Part shown: positions 47,604 through 59,368 of the stretch, piece by piece
Position numbering within the stretch: the stretch's first letter is position 1
Layout: each line of letters begins with the position of its first letter
Assembly (NCBI GenBank): GCA_965153355.1
Contig: OZ231127.1
Span: 4,154,001-4,218,000, forward strand
Direction of reading: 5' to 3'
DNA length: 64,000 bases
DNA from: Flaccisagitta enflata
Taxonomy: Eukaryota; Chaetognatha; Sagittoidea; Aphragmophora
Position numbers and translations under genes: made by a program
Notes under the pieces: model-generated
Seen by the model: only the letters and a program-made list of their open reading frames with translations
What the model was told of the DNA's origin: nothing
Database searches by the model: none

Positions 47604-48008
47604 ATAGTCGCGTGCTACGCGATACTAGACCCCACTTTGTCGGTCGGTTGGTCCGTCCGTCCGTCCGTTCGTCCTTCCCTCCATACATCCATCCATCCGT
47701 CCGTCCGTCCGTCCGTCCGTCCGTACATACGTCCGTCCATCTGTCCGTCCGTCCGTCCGTCTGTCCGTCCATCCATCCGTCTGTCTGTCCATCCGTCCGT
47801 CCGTCTGTCTGTCTGTCTTTCCGTCAGTCCGTCCGTCCGTTTGTCCTTCCGTCCATCGGTCTGTCTGTCCGTCCGTCTGTCCGTCCGTCACACTTTACTT
47901 TTTTTGTGGTTTTTTGCCTCACTGCTCCTGCCCAAATGATTGAGTGACCTCAATTACAGCCCCTGCCAACCCGGAAGCGACTCGGGAAGCCGTGTTTCCG
48001 GCCTTGTT
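47604..48008 (-). mobile_element. Family A element with expanded core
   Basis: TAGTCGCGTGCTACGCGATA hairpin and CTAGACCCCACTTTGTCGGT, then about 250 bp of CCGT/CCAT/CTGT tetranucleotides (about 47640-47890). The standard distal half follows (CTCACTGCTCCTGCCCAAAT, ATTACAGCCCCTGCCAACCC, GCCGTGTTTCCGGCCTTGTT). The largest core in the window. Confidence 0.88.
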
Positions 48009-48015
48009 AGATTCA

Positions 48016-48262
48016 AGTCACTATGGACACGCAACTGTATATAAGAGGCTTTGTCTATCCGTCGGTCTGTTGGTCCGTCAGTCCATCGGTCTTTCGGTCC
48101 GTCGGTCCGTCGGTCCGTTGGTTCTTTGGTGCATGATGCTGCAGTTAAATTGTTTTGTGTTTGTGAGTGTGTTTTGGGGTGGACAAGGGCGTGGATGGTC
48201 GTTGTATGCCCATACCCACCCGTCCGCAACGATAATGTGACCCCCGCGTCACTTGTTTTTCT
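48016..48262 (-). mobile_element. Family A relative with decayed AGTTGCG-type end
   Basis: ACTATGGACACGCAACTGTA, TATAAGAGGCTTTGTCTATC, a CGGTCCGT core, GGGTGGACAAGGGCGTGGAT, and TGTGACCCCCGCGTCAC. Same type as 24680-24886; it adjoins the preceding element. Confidence 0.72.
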
Positions 48263-48552
48263 TGAACCTCGAATCAGGGCAGTCGGTATTCAGTTTGCCT
48301 TCTTGGTCCGGAAATAGAAAGCGAAACGAATATTCTCTCCAAATAAAACTTACACGCATCGAGGGGTCGGGACTGACTGAAATGAGTGACTGTATATCAA
48401 TAAGTATGTGAGTTACTATGAATGGGACTGACTGTATATCAGTCAGTATGCGAGGTGCTGTGTGTCAATAAACTGTGAAATTTTTGTTTATAAAACAGTC
48501 ACATAGATTGATCTTCTCTACTTTTTTTTCAAATTGTTGTAAGAAAGAGGGA

Positions 48553-49675
48553 ACGTAGCACTAAGGGCCACGGATTGCGCTAGATGGCTCCTTGGGTATT
48601 TGGGTGAAAATTTTTATCTCTGCTATATGGCTCAAACTAAGTAGAATGGTCATGGTAGCATTTGAGCATATATTACCGGTCCATATGACAGGTTTTATGG
48701 CAATTCAGAGTGAAAAAAGGCGGCTTAAATGGACATTACTACGAAAAATGCTAAATTTCAAGAAAAATCAATGATTTTTTGGATTATCTGTTAAGATTAC
48801 AAAAAGCTCATGATATCTTCAAAATTGGATTGGATATCTTCATTAATGTTCAAATGTCTGAAAAAAATTTTAAAAATCATTATCTTTTACATTTTTAGCA
48901 CTATTTAATTAGTCTACTATCACTACATATTTGACCTAATTTGCATGCTTTTATTACCCTATAAATATAAACAAGGCCGGATACACGGCAATCCAGTCGC
49001 GGACGGTTGGGCAGGAGCAGTAATGCGAAAACCGCTTGGAATTCAGAAATGTTACGGACGGACCGACCGACACGGCAAGGTGTAGAGTCGCGTGTCCGCG
49101 ACTAAAAATCGCACAAGGACGCACAATGAGCCGCCTATGCCAAAATGTAGTTCAAGGGGTCCTGAATCCAGAATGCTATGGCTCAAGCGGGCCTTCGACG
49201 TCCAAATTGCTATTTTCTTGGCCTAAAATGGACAAGTGATAATGTGGATAAAAGTAAAAATATATATTTGATTGGAAGAAAAATGAGCAAAATGTGCTAA
49301 ATGAGCAAAAAAAAAGGATTTTTTTTGAGCACCTTATAAAGGAATCTTATTGAACAAAATCAAAAATTTAATTGATTTGGTCAAAACATTAGATAATTTA
49401 AGTATTAAATGCAGGATAGTTTAGCAGTATTTTTCACTTTATTTTCTCAAGTTTCTCTTTTTTTTGTACTCTAAGCTCATAAACCTCTTAATCCAATAAA
49501 AATGAGTCAATATTGGATATGAATAGTTTCATAACATCTGAAAATATGCAGAAAAATGTTTTTCACTCTTTATATTTCATAACAAACAACATAATAGGCC
49601 TAACATAATAGTTAAAGATGTAATGTTAATCCCCAATGAGCCACCTAGCGCACAATGCAGCCCACAGTGCGTAGG
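48553..49675. mobile_element. Possible decayed element with TAGGTGGCTC-type ends
   Basis: The left end CACGGATTGCGCTAGATGGC and the reverse complement of the right end (GCATTGTGCGCTAGGTGGCT) pair imperfectly for about 45 bp. A further CGCACAATGAGCCGCCTATG lies at about 49120, so two nested relics are possible. A family A copy lies inside at 48969-49105. Confidence 0.5.
48969..49105 (+). mobile_element. Family A element, compact copy
   Basis: AACAAGGCCGGATACACGGC, AATCCAGTCGCGGACGGTTG, GCTTGGAATTCAGAAATGTT, four GACC/GGAC units, and AGAGTCGCGTGTCCGCGACT. Intact stem. Confidence 0.88.
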
Positions 49676-49837
49676 TGTCTACCTGAAAACAAGCCCAAGA
49701 GGGCAACAGTCGCGTGCGTCGGGAAATGACAAACAAGAGTTCCTCCCCCCCCCCAAGGCCCTGCGATATGTATTGATACAATATCGATACAATATTGATA
49801 CAATATTGATACAATACAATACAATATCATACCCAAA

Positions 49838-50094
49838 ATACCCAAAAATTACCAAAAATTGCCAAAAATTACCAAAAATACCCAAAAATGTCCAAAAATA
49901 CCTGAAATTACCTAGATAAATTTAAGTACCCTACAGTACCCTACAGAACCCTAAAGTACCCTGGAGTACCCTAAAGTACCTTACATAACCCTAAAAAGTC
50001 AAAATTTTAAAAAATGTGACCGACCGACCAACGGACTGATCGACCGACGGACCAACTGACAGACCAAGGTGTAGAGTCGCGTGCACGCGACTAA
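49838..50094 (+). mobile_element. Family A-type end with decamer core
   Basis: CCAAAAATTA decamers (about 49838-49912), GTACCCTAAA decamers (about 49922-49998), a GACC core, and AGAGTCGCGTGCACGCGACT. The left boundary is not identified; it could lie as far as 49700. Confidence 0.62.
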
Positions 50095-50409
50095 AAGCAA
50101 TTTGCATTGGAAAATCACTTTTGTACCTGTTCTTTATTTTTGCCTCTTATCTTCCCCGCCCCCCCCCCCCCTCCTACTCATGCTTCTGCTCCCACTTTCC
50201 CCGCTCCTCTTCCTTCTCCTACTGCTCCTGCTCCCCCCTCTTGATTTTGTCCTGCTCCCCCTCCTTATTTTGCTCCTCCTCCTCTTTGCCTTACTATCAA
50301 ATGCTTTTTTATTTATAAGGAAAAGAAATTCAGCACAGTGCGCAAAAAATTGACCTAAGAACTGAGGGCATGAATCTACTGACCAGTTTAGTAATCAATG
50401 CAAATCCTG
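50095..50409. other. CT-rich sequence, no gene recognised
   Basis: C-run and CTCCT tract at 50155-50290, otherwise plain. Confidence 0.5.
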
Positions 50410-50633
50410 CAAAAGGCCGACACCTTACATTTGCGTGTGGTTGTTAAGACCATAAGACCAAAAGACTTGAAGACTGAAACACCAAAAGACTAAATGTAAA
50501 TTGTCTTGAAATTTAAAATGACTTAAAATAAAATAAAACCACGATTAAAAGCTAAGCGTGATTGACAGACCAACCAACGGACCAACTGACAGACGGACAG
50601 AGCGGGTCAAAGAGTTGCGCGCACGCGACTTAA
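50410..50633 (+). mobile_element. Family A element, AAGTCATT-core subtype, decayed
   Basis: CAAAAGGCCGACACCTTACA start, AAGACCATAAGACCAAAAGA and AAAATGACTTAAAATAAAAT core, GACC/GGAC tract, and AGAGTTGCGCGCACGCGACT end. Reverse orientation of the type at 57537-57923. Confidence 0.65.
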
Positions 50634-50884
50634 AAACAGTCATCACTCACATGCAAAAAAGGAAGGAAAAAATTGATTTGTTTTTGGTCAATAACAATTT
50701 CTATGAACATCGTTTTGCAAATATAGAACAGAGTGAAAAAAATTGGATCTGCATTGTTCTCATTTTTTTTGGCTTTTTAACATTTAAAAGGATGATTATA
50801 ATAGAAATCCATGTTCATTCAATTGCAAATCTTCTTATGAAAATGAATGTTAACACACAGTTTCTAAAAGTTGAAAAATGGAAA

Positions 50885-51570
50885 TCATGCAAATCAATGC
50901 GGAGTGCAGTCATCTCTCAGATGTAAAGTAGGTCAAAAATAATTGATGTATTCATTCAATGTGAATCCAAATCATTCAAATTGGCGCAAAGTGCAGTTAT
51001 CTCTTGGAATTAAAACAGGATAAAAGAAAGGGATATGCCTTTAGTTGTGAATCCAAATCATTCAAATTGGCGCATAGTGCAGTCATCTCTCCAATGTAAA
51101 ACAGGATCAAATAAATTGATAATGATGCACCTCTAATCACAAATAGAAAAAATTCAAATTGGTGCATAATGCAGTCATCTCTCAGATGCAAAACACGATA
51201 AATAACTGATGTCACTCTAATTGTGAATTAAATTCATTCAAATCGGCGAATAGTGTAGACATCTCTCAGATGTAAAGCAGTATAAAAGAAATTGATATGC
51301 ATTCACTTTAAAAAGGAAATTGTTCAAATCGGCGCATAGTGCAGTCATCTCTAAGATATAAAACAGGATGAAAGAAATTAATAATGATGCACGTTTAGTT
51401 ATGAATAGAAATGATTCAAATTGGTGCAAAGTGCGGTCATCTCTCAGATACAAAACAGGATGGATAACTGATGTCACTCTAGTTGTGAATTAGAATCATT
51501 CAAATCGGCGCATAGTGCAGTCATCTCTCAGATGTAAAACAGGATGAAAGAAATTGATATTTATTCAGTT
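50885..51570. repeat. Satellite with 262-bp higher-order period
   Basis: Eight monomers marked by GTGCAGTCATCTCTCAGATG at 50904, 50991, 51077, 51169, 51253, 51339, 51431 and 51515. Spacings are 87, 86, 92, 84, 86, 92, 84: a monomer of about 87 bp with a repeating 86-92-84 trimer. Monomers are 80-95 percent alike by eye. Confidence 0.9.
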
Positions 51571-51630
51571 GTGAATGTAAGTTGGCCACGAGGGAAAGAA
51601 AACAAACCCCGGAAAATGGTCGAAAATGAA

Positions 51631-51631
<1 letters not shown>

Positions 51632-51688
<57 letters not shown>
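51632..51688. repeat. (GA)n microsatellite
   Basis: About 55 bp of GA. Confidence 0.97.
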
Positions 51689-51689
<1 letters not shown>

Positions 51690-51828
51690 TTCTGGTAAAG
51701 ATTAATTTGGGCCTGAACCGATTAACGTGTCAGATGTCATATATGAGGCATATCCGTATTAAAAAAAGCTTATGGCGATCCAACTGGAACTTGCCCAACT
51801 GGCCCTAGGCATATATATGGCAGTGAGA

Positions 51829-52005
51829 CAGAACCGGATACCGGACTGCCCTAGTGGCTTGCGGGTGGCTCACGGGTGGGCGAGGCTGAGGGCAGCGATA
51901 AACAAGGTCCAAACGCTCACAAAGTTATAGAACAATCTGAGTCCTGCCGCTTCCCAAAAGAATGATAAGATTTTTGTCCAAACTGACCGACTAACCGACA
52001 AACTC
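51829..52005 (+). mobile_element. Decayed family A element beside the giant CA array
   Basis: AACCGGATACCGGACTGCCC, GCTTGCGGGTGGCTCACGGG, GGGCAGCGATAAACAAGGTC and a short GACC core. The terminal hairpin is absent. Confidence 0.55.
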
Positions 52006-52044
52006 TTTTGTTTTCTTTTGTTATCAATGACAATGACTTGTTTG

Positions 52045-52434
<390 letters not shown>

Positions 52435-52589
52435 CACACACTACACACACTCAAACATACACACACATGCTCCACATTTGTGTTCATTTCTTTTTTAAAT
52501 CAACAGCTGGTGAAGGAACTGAGTGAAGTTCACGACAAAACCTTTGTTGCTTCTTTTCTTTTTTGAGGTTGTGACAATGTGTCATATGT

Positions 52590-52885
<296 letters not shown>

Positions 52886-52923
52886 TTTCTTCCCTTTCTT
52901 TTCTTCTTTTTTCTTTTCTTTTT

Positions 52924-53501
52924 AGGTCAGCGCCTGAGGGGCCGATGTCCTATGATTCCACATAGGGCATTTTTCCGCCTGCACTTTCCCCCCTCCCACA
53001 AGCCTTGAAACAAAGCTCTCTCCTCCCAAATCAGGCCTTTTCACTCCAAATCAGACCTTTCTGACCCCAAATCAGGCTTCTCAGACCTCCAAATCAGGCT
53101 TCTCCAGACACTCAAATCAGGCCTCCCAGACTTCAGGGCCTCTCAGACCCCAAATCAGGCCTCCCAGACCCCAGATCAGGCTTCTCAGACCCTAAATTAG
53201 GCCTTTCAGATCCAAATCAGGCCTCAGACCCCATGTCAGGCTTTTCAGACCCCAAATTAGACCCCTCAGACTCAAATAAGGCCTTTCAGACCCCAAATCA
53301 AGCCTCTCAGACACCAAACCACGCCTCTCACACCCTAAATCAGATCTCTCAGCCCTCCAAACCAGCTTCTCAAACCGGAGAAAATTGTTCTATGTGGAAT
53401 CATAGGTCATCGGCCCCTCCGGGGCCGCTGCCCCTCTTAATCTCATTCCCACATAACTTAGGGGCATCGGGTACCGCTGACCATGTAACGCTTTTGCGAC
53501 T
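52924..53501 (+). mobile_element. Family E2 element, duplicated copy
   Basis: AGGTCAGCGCCTGAGGGGCC, GATGTCCTATGATTCCACAT, and a core (about 53030-53350) of 21-bp units TCAGACCCCAAATCAGGCCT C. Mirrored arm CATCGGCCCCTCCGGGGCCG; tail TAGGGGCATCGGGTACCGCT to CTTTTGCGACTATT. It is better preserved than its counterpart 25250-25836. Confidence 0.82.
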
Positions 53502-53622
53502 ATTCTTTTCTTTTCTTTTCTTTTCTTCTTTTCTTTTCTTTTCTTTCTGTCTTAGTATAATCTTTCATTCCTCTTGTGTCTTTCTATAAAAGAGCCCAAT
53601 AGTAAACTTTTTTTCTGTGTAT

Positions 53623-53829
53623 TAGTCGCATGCTACGCGACTCTACACCTCGCTCTGGCCATCCATCCGTCAGTCCCTCAGTCGGTTGGTTGGTCTGACC
53701 CCATTTTAGTTTTTCCGCGCTCTCGAGCGTTTGGAGCTCAGTGCTCCTGCCCTAATGCCCCAGTGACCTTCTCTATCACTGCCCCTGCACACCCGCACGC
53801 GACCAGGGTAGCCGTGTTCTCAGCCTCAT
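53623..53829 (-). mobile_element. Family A element, duplicated copy
   Basis: Counterpart of 24917-25124: TAGTCGCATGCTACGCGACT hairpin, CTACACCTCGCTCTGG, GCTCCTGCCCTAATGCCCCA, and CACCCGCACGCGACCAGGGT with GCCGTGTTCTCAGCCTCATT. Confidence 0.83.
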
Positions 53830-53861
53830 TCTCTTACCTTATCCACTACCTTTTCTCTTTT

Positions 53862-54058
53862 TAGTTGCGAACACGCAACTCTATAAGAGGTTTTGTCCAT
53901 CCATCGGTCCATCCGTCAGTTTGTCGATCCATGGACGCGAGTCAAAAAGTGCGAAAATCTGGGTTTTAGATGTTTTTTTTTATATGTATGGTGGGTGAAG
54001 TCTGGATGGGTGTTGCATGTACCTTACCCGTCCTGTGTGTTGTGACCCGCGTCACTTT
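53862..54058 (-). mobile_element. Family A relative, AGTTGCG stem, duplicated copy
   Basis: Counterpart of 24680-24886: TAGTTGCGAACACGCAACTC, TATAAGAGGTTTTGTCCATC, to GTTGTGACCCGCGTCAC. Stem AGTTGCG/CGCAACT intact. Confidence 0.78.
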
Positions 54059-54093
54059 TCATTCACTCTTTTCATTTTCTTCTCTTTTCTTTT

Positions 54094-54245
54094 TAGATCG
54101 TCCGTCAGGAACGCATCTCTATAAGTCTGTCGTCCGTCAGTCGTCCGTCCATCCGTCGTCCGTCCGTCGTCCGTCCGTCGGTCCGTCCGTCAGTCGTCAC
54201 GTTACGCTATGTGGCTGCCCAAAAACCGCGTTTCTCGGCTATTTT
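54094..54245 (-). mobile_element. AGATGCG-type relative, duplicated copy
   Basis: TAGATCGTCCGTCAGGAACG, CATCTCTATAAG and a CCGT core. The left half of the stem is damaged (AGATCG against CGCATCT), unlike the counterpart at 24480-24642. Confidence 0.65.
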
Positions 54246-54659
54246 TGTCCACAGTGAGATCCTACACTGAAACAAATGATCCAACCAGCATGTTTTATTA
54301 GTCTTTTCACCGTGTCTGTTTGTCCATCTGTCTCTCCATACATATGTCCCACATGATCAATACACGCTGAGACACAGCCCGGACGCATCGTTGCCCGGTC
54401 GGGCTTGTTTCTCCCTTTTCCAAATTGTGCCATGATTCTTCCTTGCTTCATTTCCTTTCTTTCTCCCTTTCATTCTTTTTTTTTCTTTTCTGGCTATCTG
54501 TCCTTTCATCTGTCCTTTCCCCATTTGTTCTCCCTTTTATTCTTTTTATTTCTTTCTATCTATCCTTTCATCAGTCCTTTCCCCATTTGTTCTCCAAATA
54601 CTCCTCGTTTTTCATTTGGTTCTAATTCAGTTCTTTTCATTTCTTGTTTTCTTGATTTC

Positions 54660-54862
<203 letters not shown>

Positions 54863-55009
54863 CTTTCTTTTCACTTCTTTCTGTCCCTTTCCCTATTCGT
54901 TTCCTTATAGCTTTTCTTCCCATCGACTTAAGTTAACCTTTTCTTTATTTTCTATGTCACTAAGTAAATAAGCTCAAGATTGACAGGAAACATTTAAAGA
55001 CAAAACCAC

Positions 55010-55250
<241 letters not shown>

Positions 55251-55554
55251 CTGCATGCACCAAGCAGATCGAGTATTTTCTTCCTGTTTTCAGTGTCTCC
55301 CATTCTTTTATATTCACACAGGCCCAGGCACACAAAGCTTCTCCTCCATTAATAAGGCTGGTGCTGGGGCTGAGAGGCTGAGGCAGAGCTGGGCCTGGTG
55401 CTGGGGCCTGGAGGGCAAAAATGCCGAGACAAGACTACTACAAAGCTGGGACAGTGAAACAGACGAGGTTGGGGCAGTGATAGCAGGCTAGGGCAATGTT
55501 ATGACAGGGCTTTGACAGTGGTGCTTCAAGGCTGGGGCATTAATACAACTAGTA

Positions 55555-55872
55555 GTCCAGGTTGTTGAAGAAAGGACTCGGCTTTTCTGGAACAAAGCTT
55601 GAAAATTTGCATACAAGTATTTAAAGTAATGTAGATCCGCCCAGTAATGATAGGTGCAGGTCAGAAAAATTTGAGCGCCTATCTTAAAAGTTATTTTAAA
55701 ATTTTTAAAATCATGCCATCACTAAACCGCTTAGAGTGAGGGCGATGATTTTATGAGCTAAAAAATATGTATTTTGTACATATGCCTACCAAATTTCAGC
55801 TCTCTAGCTTTGTTAGAAGCAGAGATATAGCTAATTTACTTTTGTATAAGAAAACTGCATTTTTTTTGGAAA
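55555..55872. mobile_element. Half of the GTCCAG palindromic element, cut by the gap
   Basis: GTCCAGGTTGTTGAAGAAAG onward matches the reverse complement of 22873-23191. It ends TTTTTTTTGGAAA at the first N, which is the symmetry centre in the intact copy. Confidence 0.88.
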
Positions 55873-55928
55873 NNNNNNNNNNNNNNNNNNNNNNNNNNNN
55901 NNNNNNNNNNNNNNNNNNNNNNNNNNNN
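55873..55928. other. Assembly gap, 56 N
   Basis: A run of 56 N. It falls at the centre of a long palindrome and at the junction of two duplicated blocks, so both its length and the join are doubtful. Confidence 0.98.
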
Positions 55929-55983
55929 CCTCCCTCTCTTTGTCTCTAGACACCCTCTAGACACGCGCTCATTTTAGATAGCC

Positions 55984-55984
<1 letters not shown>

Positions 55985-56073
<89 letters not shown>
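55985..56073. repeat. (GA)n microsatellite
   Basis: About 89 bp of GA next to the start of duplication 2 copy b; copy a has a short (GA)n (34770-34800) in the corresponding place. Confidence 0.97.
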
Positions 56074-56076
<3 letters not shown>

Positions 56077-56267
56077 TGAATCGAAAGCTGGAATTTGCAG
56101 TGAATATCAATCTCCTACTGTCCGCCAATCAGTCAGGAGCAACTAGTAGCCGCTTGTGGGTGGGCAGGGGGCCCAGGGGCAGGGGAAGGAATACGGTGGC
56201 CGAGGGATGTGTTGAGACAATGCAGGGGCAAGTCGATTTCGTGTCATCCAAAATTAGACGTCATCTA

Positions 56268-56869
56268 CAGTACGATGGGAGCAAAGACGACCTAAACTGG
56301 AGGATAGATTTTTGATATCCTGATTTTATTTGATTTATAAAAAAATTGAGATCTATGCTAATTCAAGGTTGCTTTATTGCTTGAATATATTTGTTTCTCT
56401 CATTTTTCAACTTGTGACTTGACTTCATCAGGACTTCATTTTTCAATGTTCTAACCTAGCTCATCATATTGGGCAAAATATTTTATGTGATTTAGAAAAA
56501 AAAATCAGCTTAATCGGACTTTTTTTTATAGGTTTTATGCCTGATTTAAGTTTTACCCAGATTTCAATTTAAATAATTATTCTGTTTGAAAAATAGCTGT
56601 AAAACCTGTAAGAATACTCCAATTGAGCTGATTTTTTTTCTCAAAATTATAAAAATTTTTTAGCCCAATCTGATAGGCTAATTTAAAGCGTTGAAAAATG
56701 AAGTCCTGATAATGTCAAGTCACAAATTGAAGAATGAGAGAAGCTAATATATTCAAGCAATAAAGCAGCTTTTAATTAGCATAGATCCTGATTTTTTTAT
56801 GCATCAAATGAAATTAAGATACCTAAAATCTATCCTCTAGCCTAAGTCGTCTTAGCTCCCATTGTACTG
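56268..56869. mobile_element. Long-armed foldback element with proven empty site
   Basis: 602 bp with ends CAGTACGATGGGAGC and GCTCCCATTGTACTG, between TA at 56266-56267 and 56870-56871. Copy a of the duplication reads GTCATCTACCTTCCTACGG at 34919-34937 with a single TA. Arms of about 240 bp mirror ATTTTTCAACTTGTGACTTG, ATCAGGACTTCATTTTTCAA and TGCTAATTCAAGG. TA duplication and CAGT ends fit Tc1/mariner. No transposase. Confidence 0.92.
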
Positions 56870-56964
56870 TACCTTCCTACGGACACATCGCAAGTGACCA
56901 GAAAATGCTAAAAAAAAGGCCAAAAGTTAACGCTCAGAATGAAATGAAATTGGTCGTGATCATG

Positions 56965-56966
<2 letters not shown>

Positions 56967-57042
<76 letters not shown>
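56967..57042. repeat. (TG)n microsatellite
   Basis: About 75 bp of TG; counterpart of 35045-35164. Confidence 0.98.
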
Positions 57043-57043
<1 letters not shown>

Positions 57044-57240
57044 ATGGATGTAGGGGAGCTCCGAAACTCGCCATGAACTTTTATCTTAAGGGTTTTTTTG
57101 TGACATTTCAAGCAAACTCAGTCAAATTTTTCTCTTTTTAAACTGTTTTGCAATGAAATTTTTAATTCAAGACCAATTTGCTTTTCAAGCCCGACTTTTA
57201 CCACGTCCATGGACGTGGTGGACGTGGCGTCCCCTACATC

Positions 57241-57429
<189 letters not shown>

Positions 57430-57536
57430 AGAGGGGTTGGAGAGGTTTCCCACCCATCCGCGACAATATTGTAACGCAACGCAACTCTATGAACCCTTTT
57501 TTAGTACGAAATATTTCTAAAAATGCGAGCGATTTT

Positions 57537-57923
57537 TAGTCGCGTGCACGCGACTCTACACCCCGCTTTGTCGGTCCGTCCGTCCGTCGGTCCGTCCGTC
57601 CGTCCGTCGGTCGGTCCGTCACACTTTACTTTTTTTTAATATTACATCAACTCTTAAGTCATTTTAAGTCATTTTAAGTCATTAATAGTTATTCCAAGTC
57701 ATTCTGAGTCATTCTGAGTCATTCTAAGTCATTTTGAGTCATTCTAAGTCATTTTAAGTCATTTTTGGTCATTAGGGTTATTAGTCATTTTAAGTCCTTT
57801 TTGGTCATTTTAAGTCATTCTAAGTCATTCTAAGTCATTCTAAGTCATTCTATCTCATTATAAGTCATTATAAGTCATTCTAAGCCTGTAAGTCTCGCAC
57901 GCGACTTATAGGTGTTGGCCTTG
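57537..57923 (-). mobile_element. Family A element with decamer core, empty site in copy a
   Basis: TAGTCGCGTGCACGCGACTC, CTACACCCCGCTTTGTCGGT, a GGTC/CCGT tract, then about 250 bp of TAAGTCATTC decamers. It ends TCGCACGCGACTTATAGGTG with TTGGCCTTG and TT. Copy a reads GCGAGCGGTTTTCGCATTAC at 35904-35923, so the element entered a TTTT run with at most TT repeated. Confidence 0.9.
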
Positions 57924-58079
57924 TTCGCATTACTGCTCCTGCCCAACCGTCCGCGACTGGATTGCCGTGTATCCGGCCTTGTTGTTTGGTCGGGGAAATC
58001 TGTTTTTTTTTCATTTTGCGCAATTTTCATCCTCCGTTGTTTCTTTGTACCTTTCTCAATATTCCTTTCTTAATCTTAT

Positions 58080-58081
58080 TT

Positions 58082-58177
<96 letters not shown>

Positions 58178-58178
58178 T
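58080..58178. repeat. (TTTC)n microsatellite, expanded in copy b
   Basis: About 24 TTTC units. In copy a the same position (36080-36100) has only a few CTTT units. Confidence 0.96.
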
Positions 58179-58420
58179 GGTTCTTTTTTGTATCTATTTA
58201 TTTATTTATTTTCTTTCTGTCTTTCTTTCTTCATTTCTTTTTGTCTTTCTGTCTGACTCTCTTTCTCCGTCTCTCACTCTCTCTGTTGAAGTATCATGTC
58301 AATATTCAGCCGTTAGCCGCTCGAGCCCTACCACAGCGCAGGTGAATCTGCTTGTTCCCGGTAGGTAAGTTACTATACAACTAAAGGTCATTCAGGCTGG
58401 ATGATACTATGTGTGTTTTT

Positions 58421-58545
58421 TAGTCGCGGACACGCGACTCTAGAACTTGCCGTGTCGGTCGGTCTGTTGGTCGGTCACATCACATTTCTGTTTTCTGCTC
58501 CTGCCCACCCGTCCACGATTGGGGAAGAGTGTATACGGCCTTGTT
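58421..58545 (-). mobile_element. Short family A element, duplicated copy
   Basis: Counterpart of 36319-36443 with an intact AGTCGCGGACACGCGACT hairpin. Confidence 0.86.
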
Positions 58546-58768
58546 AAGATCAAAGTAACTGTCAAATTCTTACCTTATTGATTCAACACCCCTCTCATGA
58601 CTTATTCAACAATATGAAAATGATATTGAAGGTAAATCAATAGACAAGGCAAAGCCCAGTTCAGGCTGTTGCACAACTAAAAAACATATGGTAGGAAATA
58701 TCTCTGGTTATGGTGTCCCAGTGGAATCAATTACTGTATTGTTTTTATTTAGCGCCCGGGCGCTTTTT

Positions 58769-58914
58769 AAACAAGGCCGGATACACGGCAATACAGTCGT
58801 GGACGGTTGGGCAGGAGCAGTGATGCTAAAACCGATCGCAATTCAAAAATATTTCGGACGGACGGACGGACCGACCGACACGGCAAGGTGTAGAGTCGCG
58901 TGTCCGCGACTAAA
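58769..58914 (+). mobile_element. Family A element, empty site in copy a
   Basis: AACAAGGCCGGATACACGGC, AATACAGTCGTGGACGGTTG, CAATTCAAAAATATTTCGGA, core, and AGAGTCGCGTGTCCGCGACT then AAAAA. Copy a reads CGCTTTTTAAGATAGGAAAA at 36659-36678. The insertion is in an A/T run of a decayed MITE. Confidence 0.9.
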
Positions 58915-59183
58915 AAGGAAAATTACATTGCTATTTCTACCTCCAATTGGCGCCCCTTTTGATTGGAAACTAATTTGCATGTTTTACTGTGAGTGCTATT
59001 TGAAATATTGGAATTACAACCCAAAGTATACCTATATGATATTTTTCAACGGTTTTCCATGTAAGCACTGAAAAAAAGATTGAAAAAAAACAAAACCTTA
59101 CTTTCTTGAAAAGAATTGCCCCCTTTATCTTCCGACACACCTTAGTTCTAAGGAGCAGAATTAAGGAAGGGGCGATAAATAGG

Positions 59184-59368
59184 AACAAGGCCGGATACAC
59201 GGCTTCTCCAGTCGCGTCCGGGTGGGCACGGGCTGTGTTTGAGGTAATAGAAACATTTGGGCAGGAGCAGTGAGGTATAAAACTGATAAAACATGGAAAA
59301 GATAGAATGTGATCAACTAACCAACCGACCACCCGACCGACCAACAAAGTGGGATGTAGAGTCGGTAG
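59184..59368 (+). mobile_element. Family A element, duplicated copy with eroded hairpin
   Basis: Counterpart of 36957-37138; same truncated GTAGAGTCGGTAG end. Confidence 0.78.
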
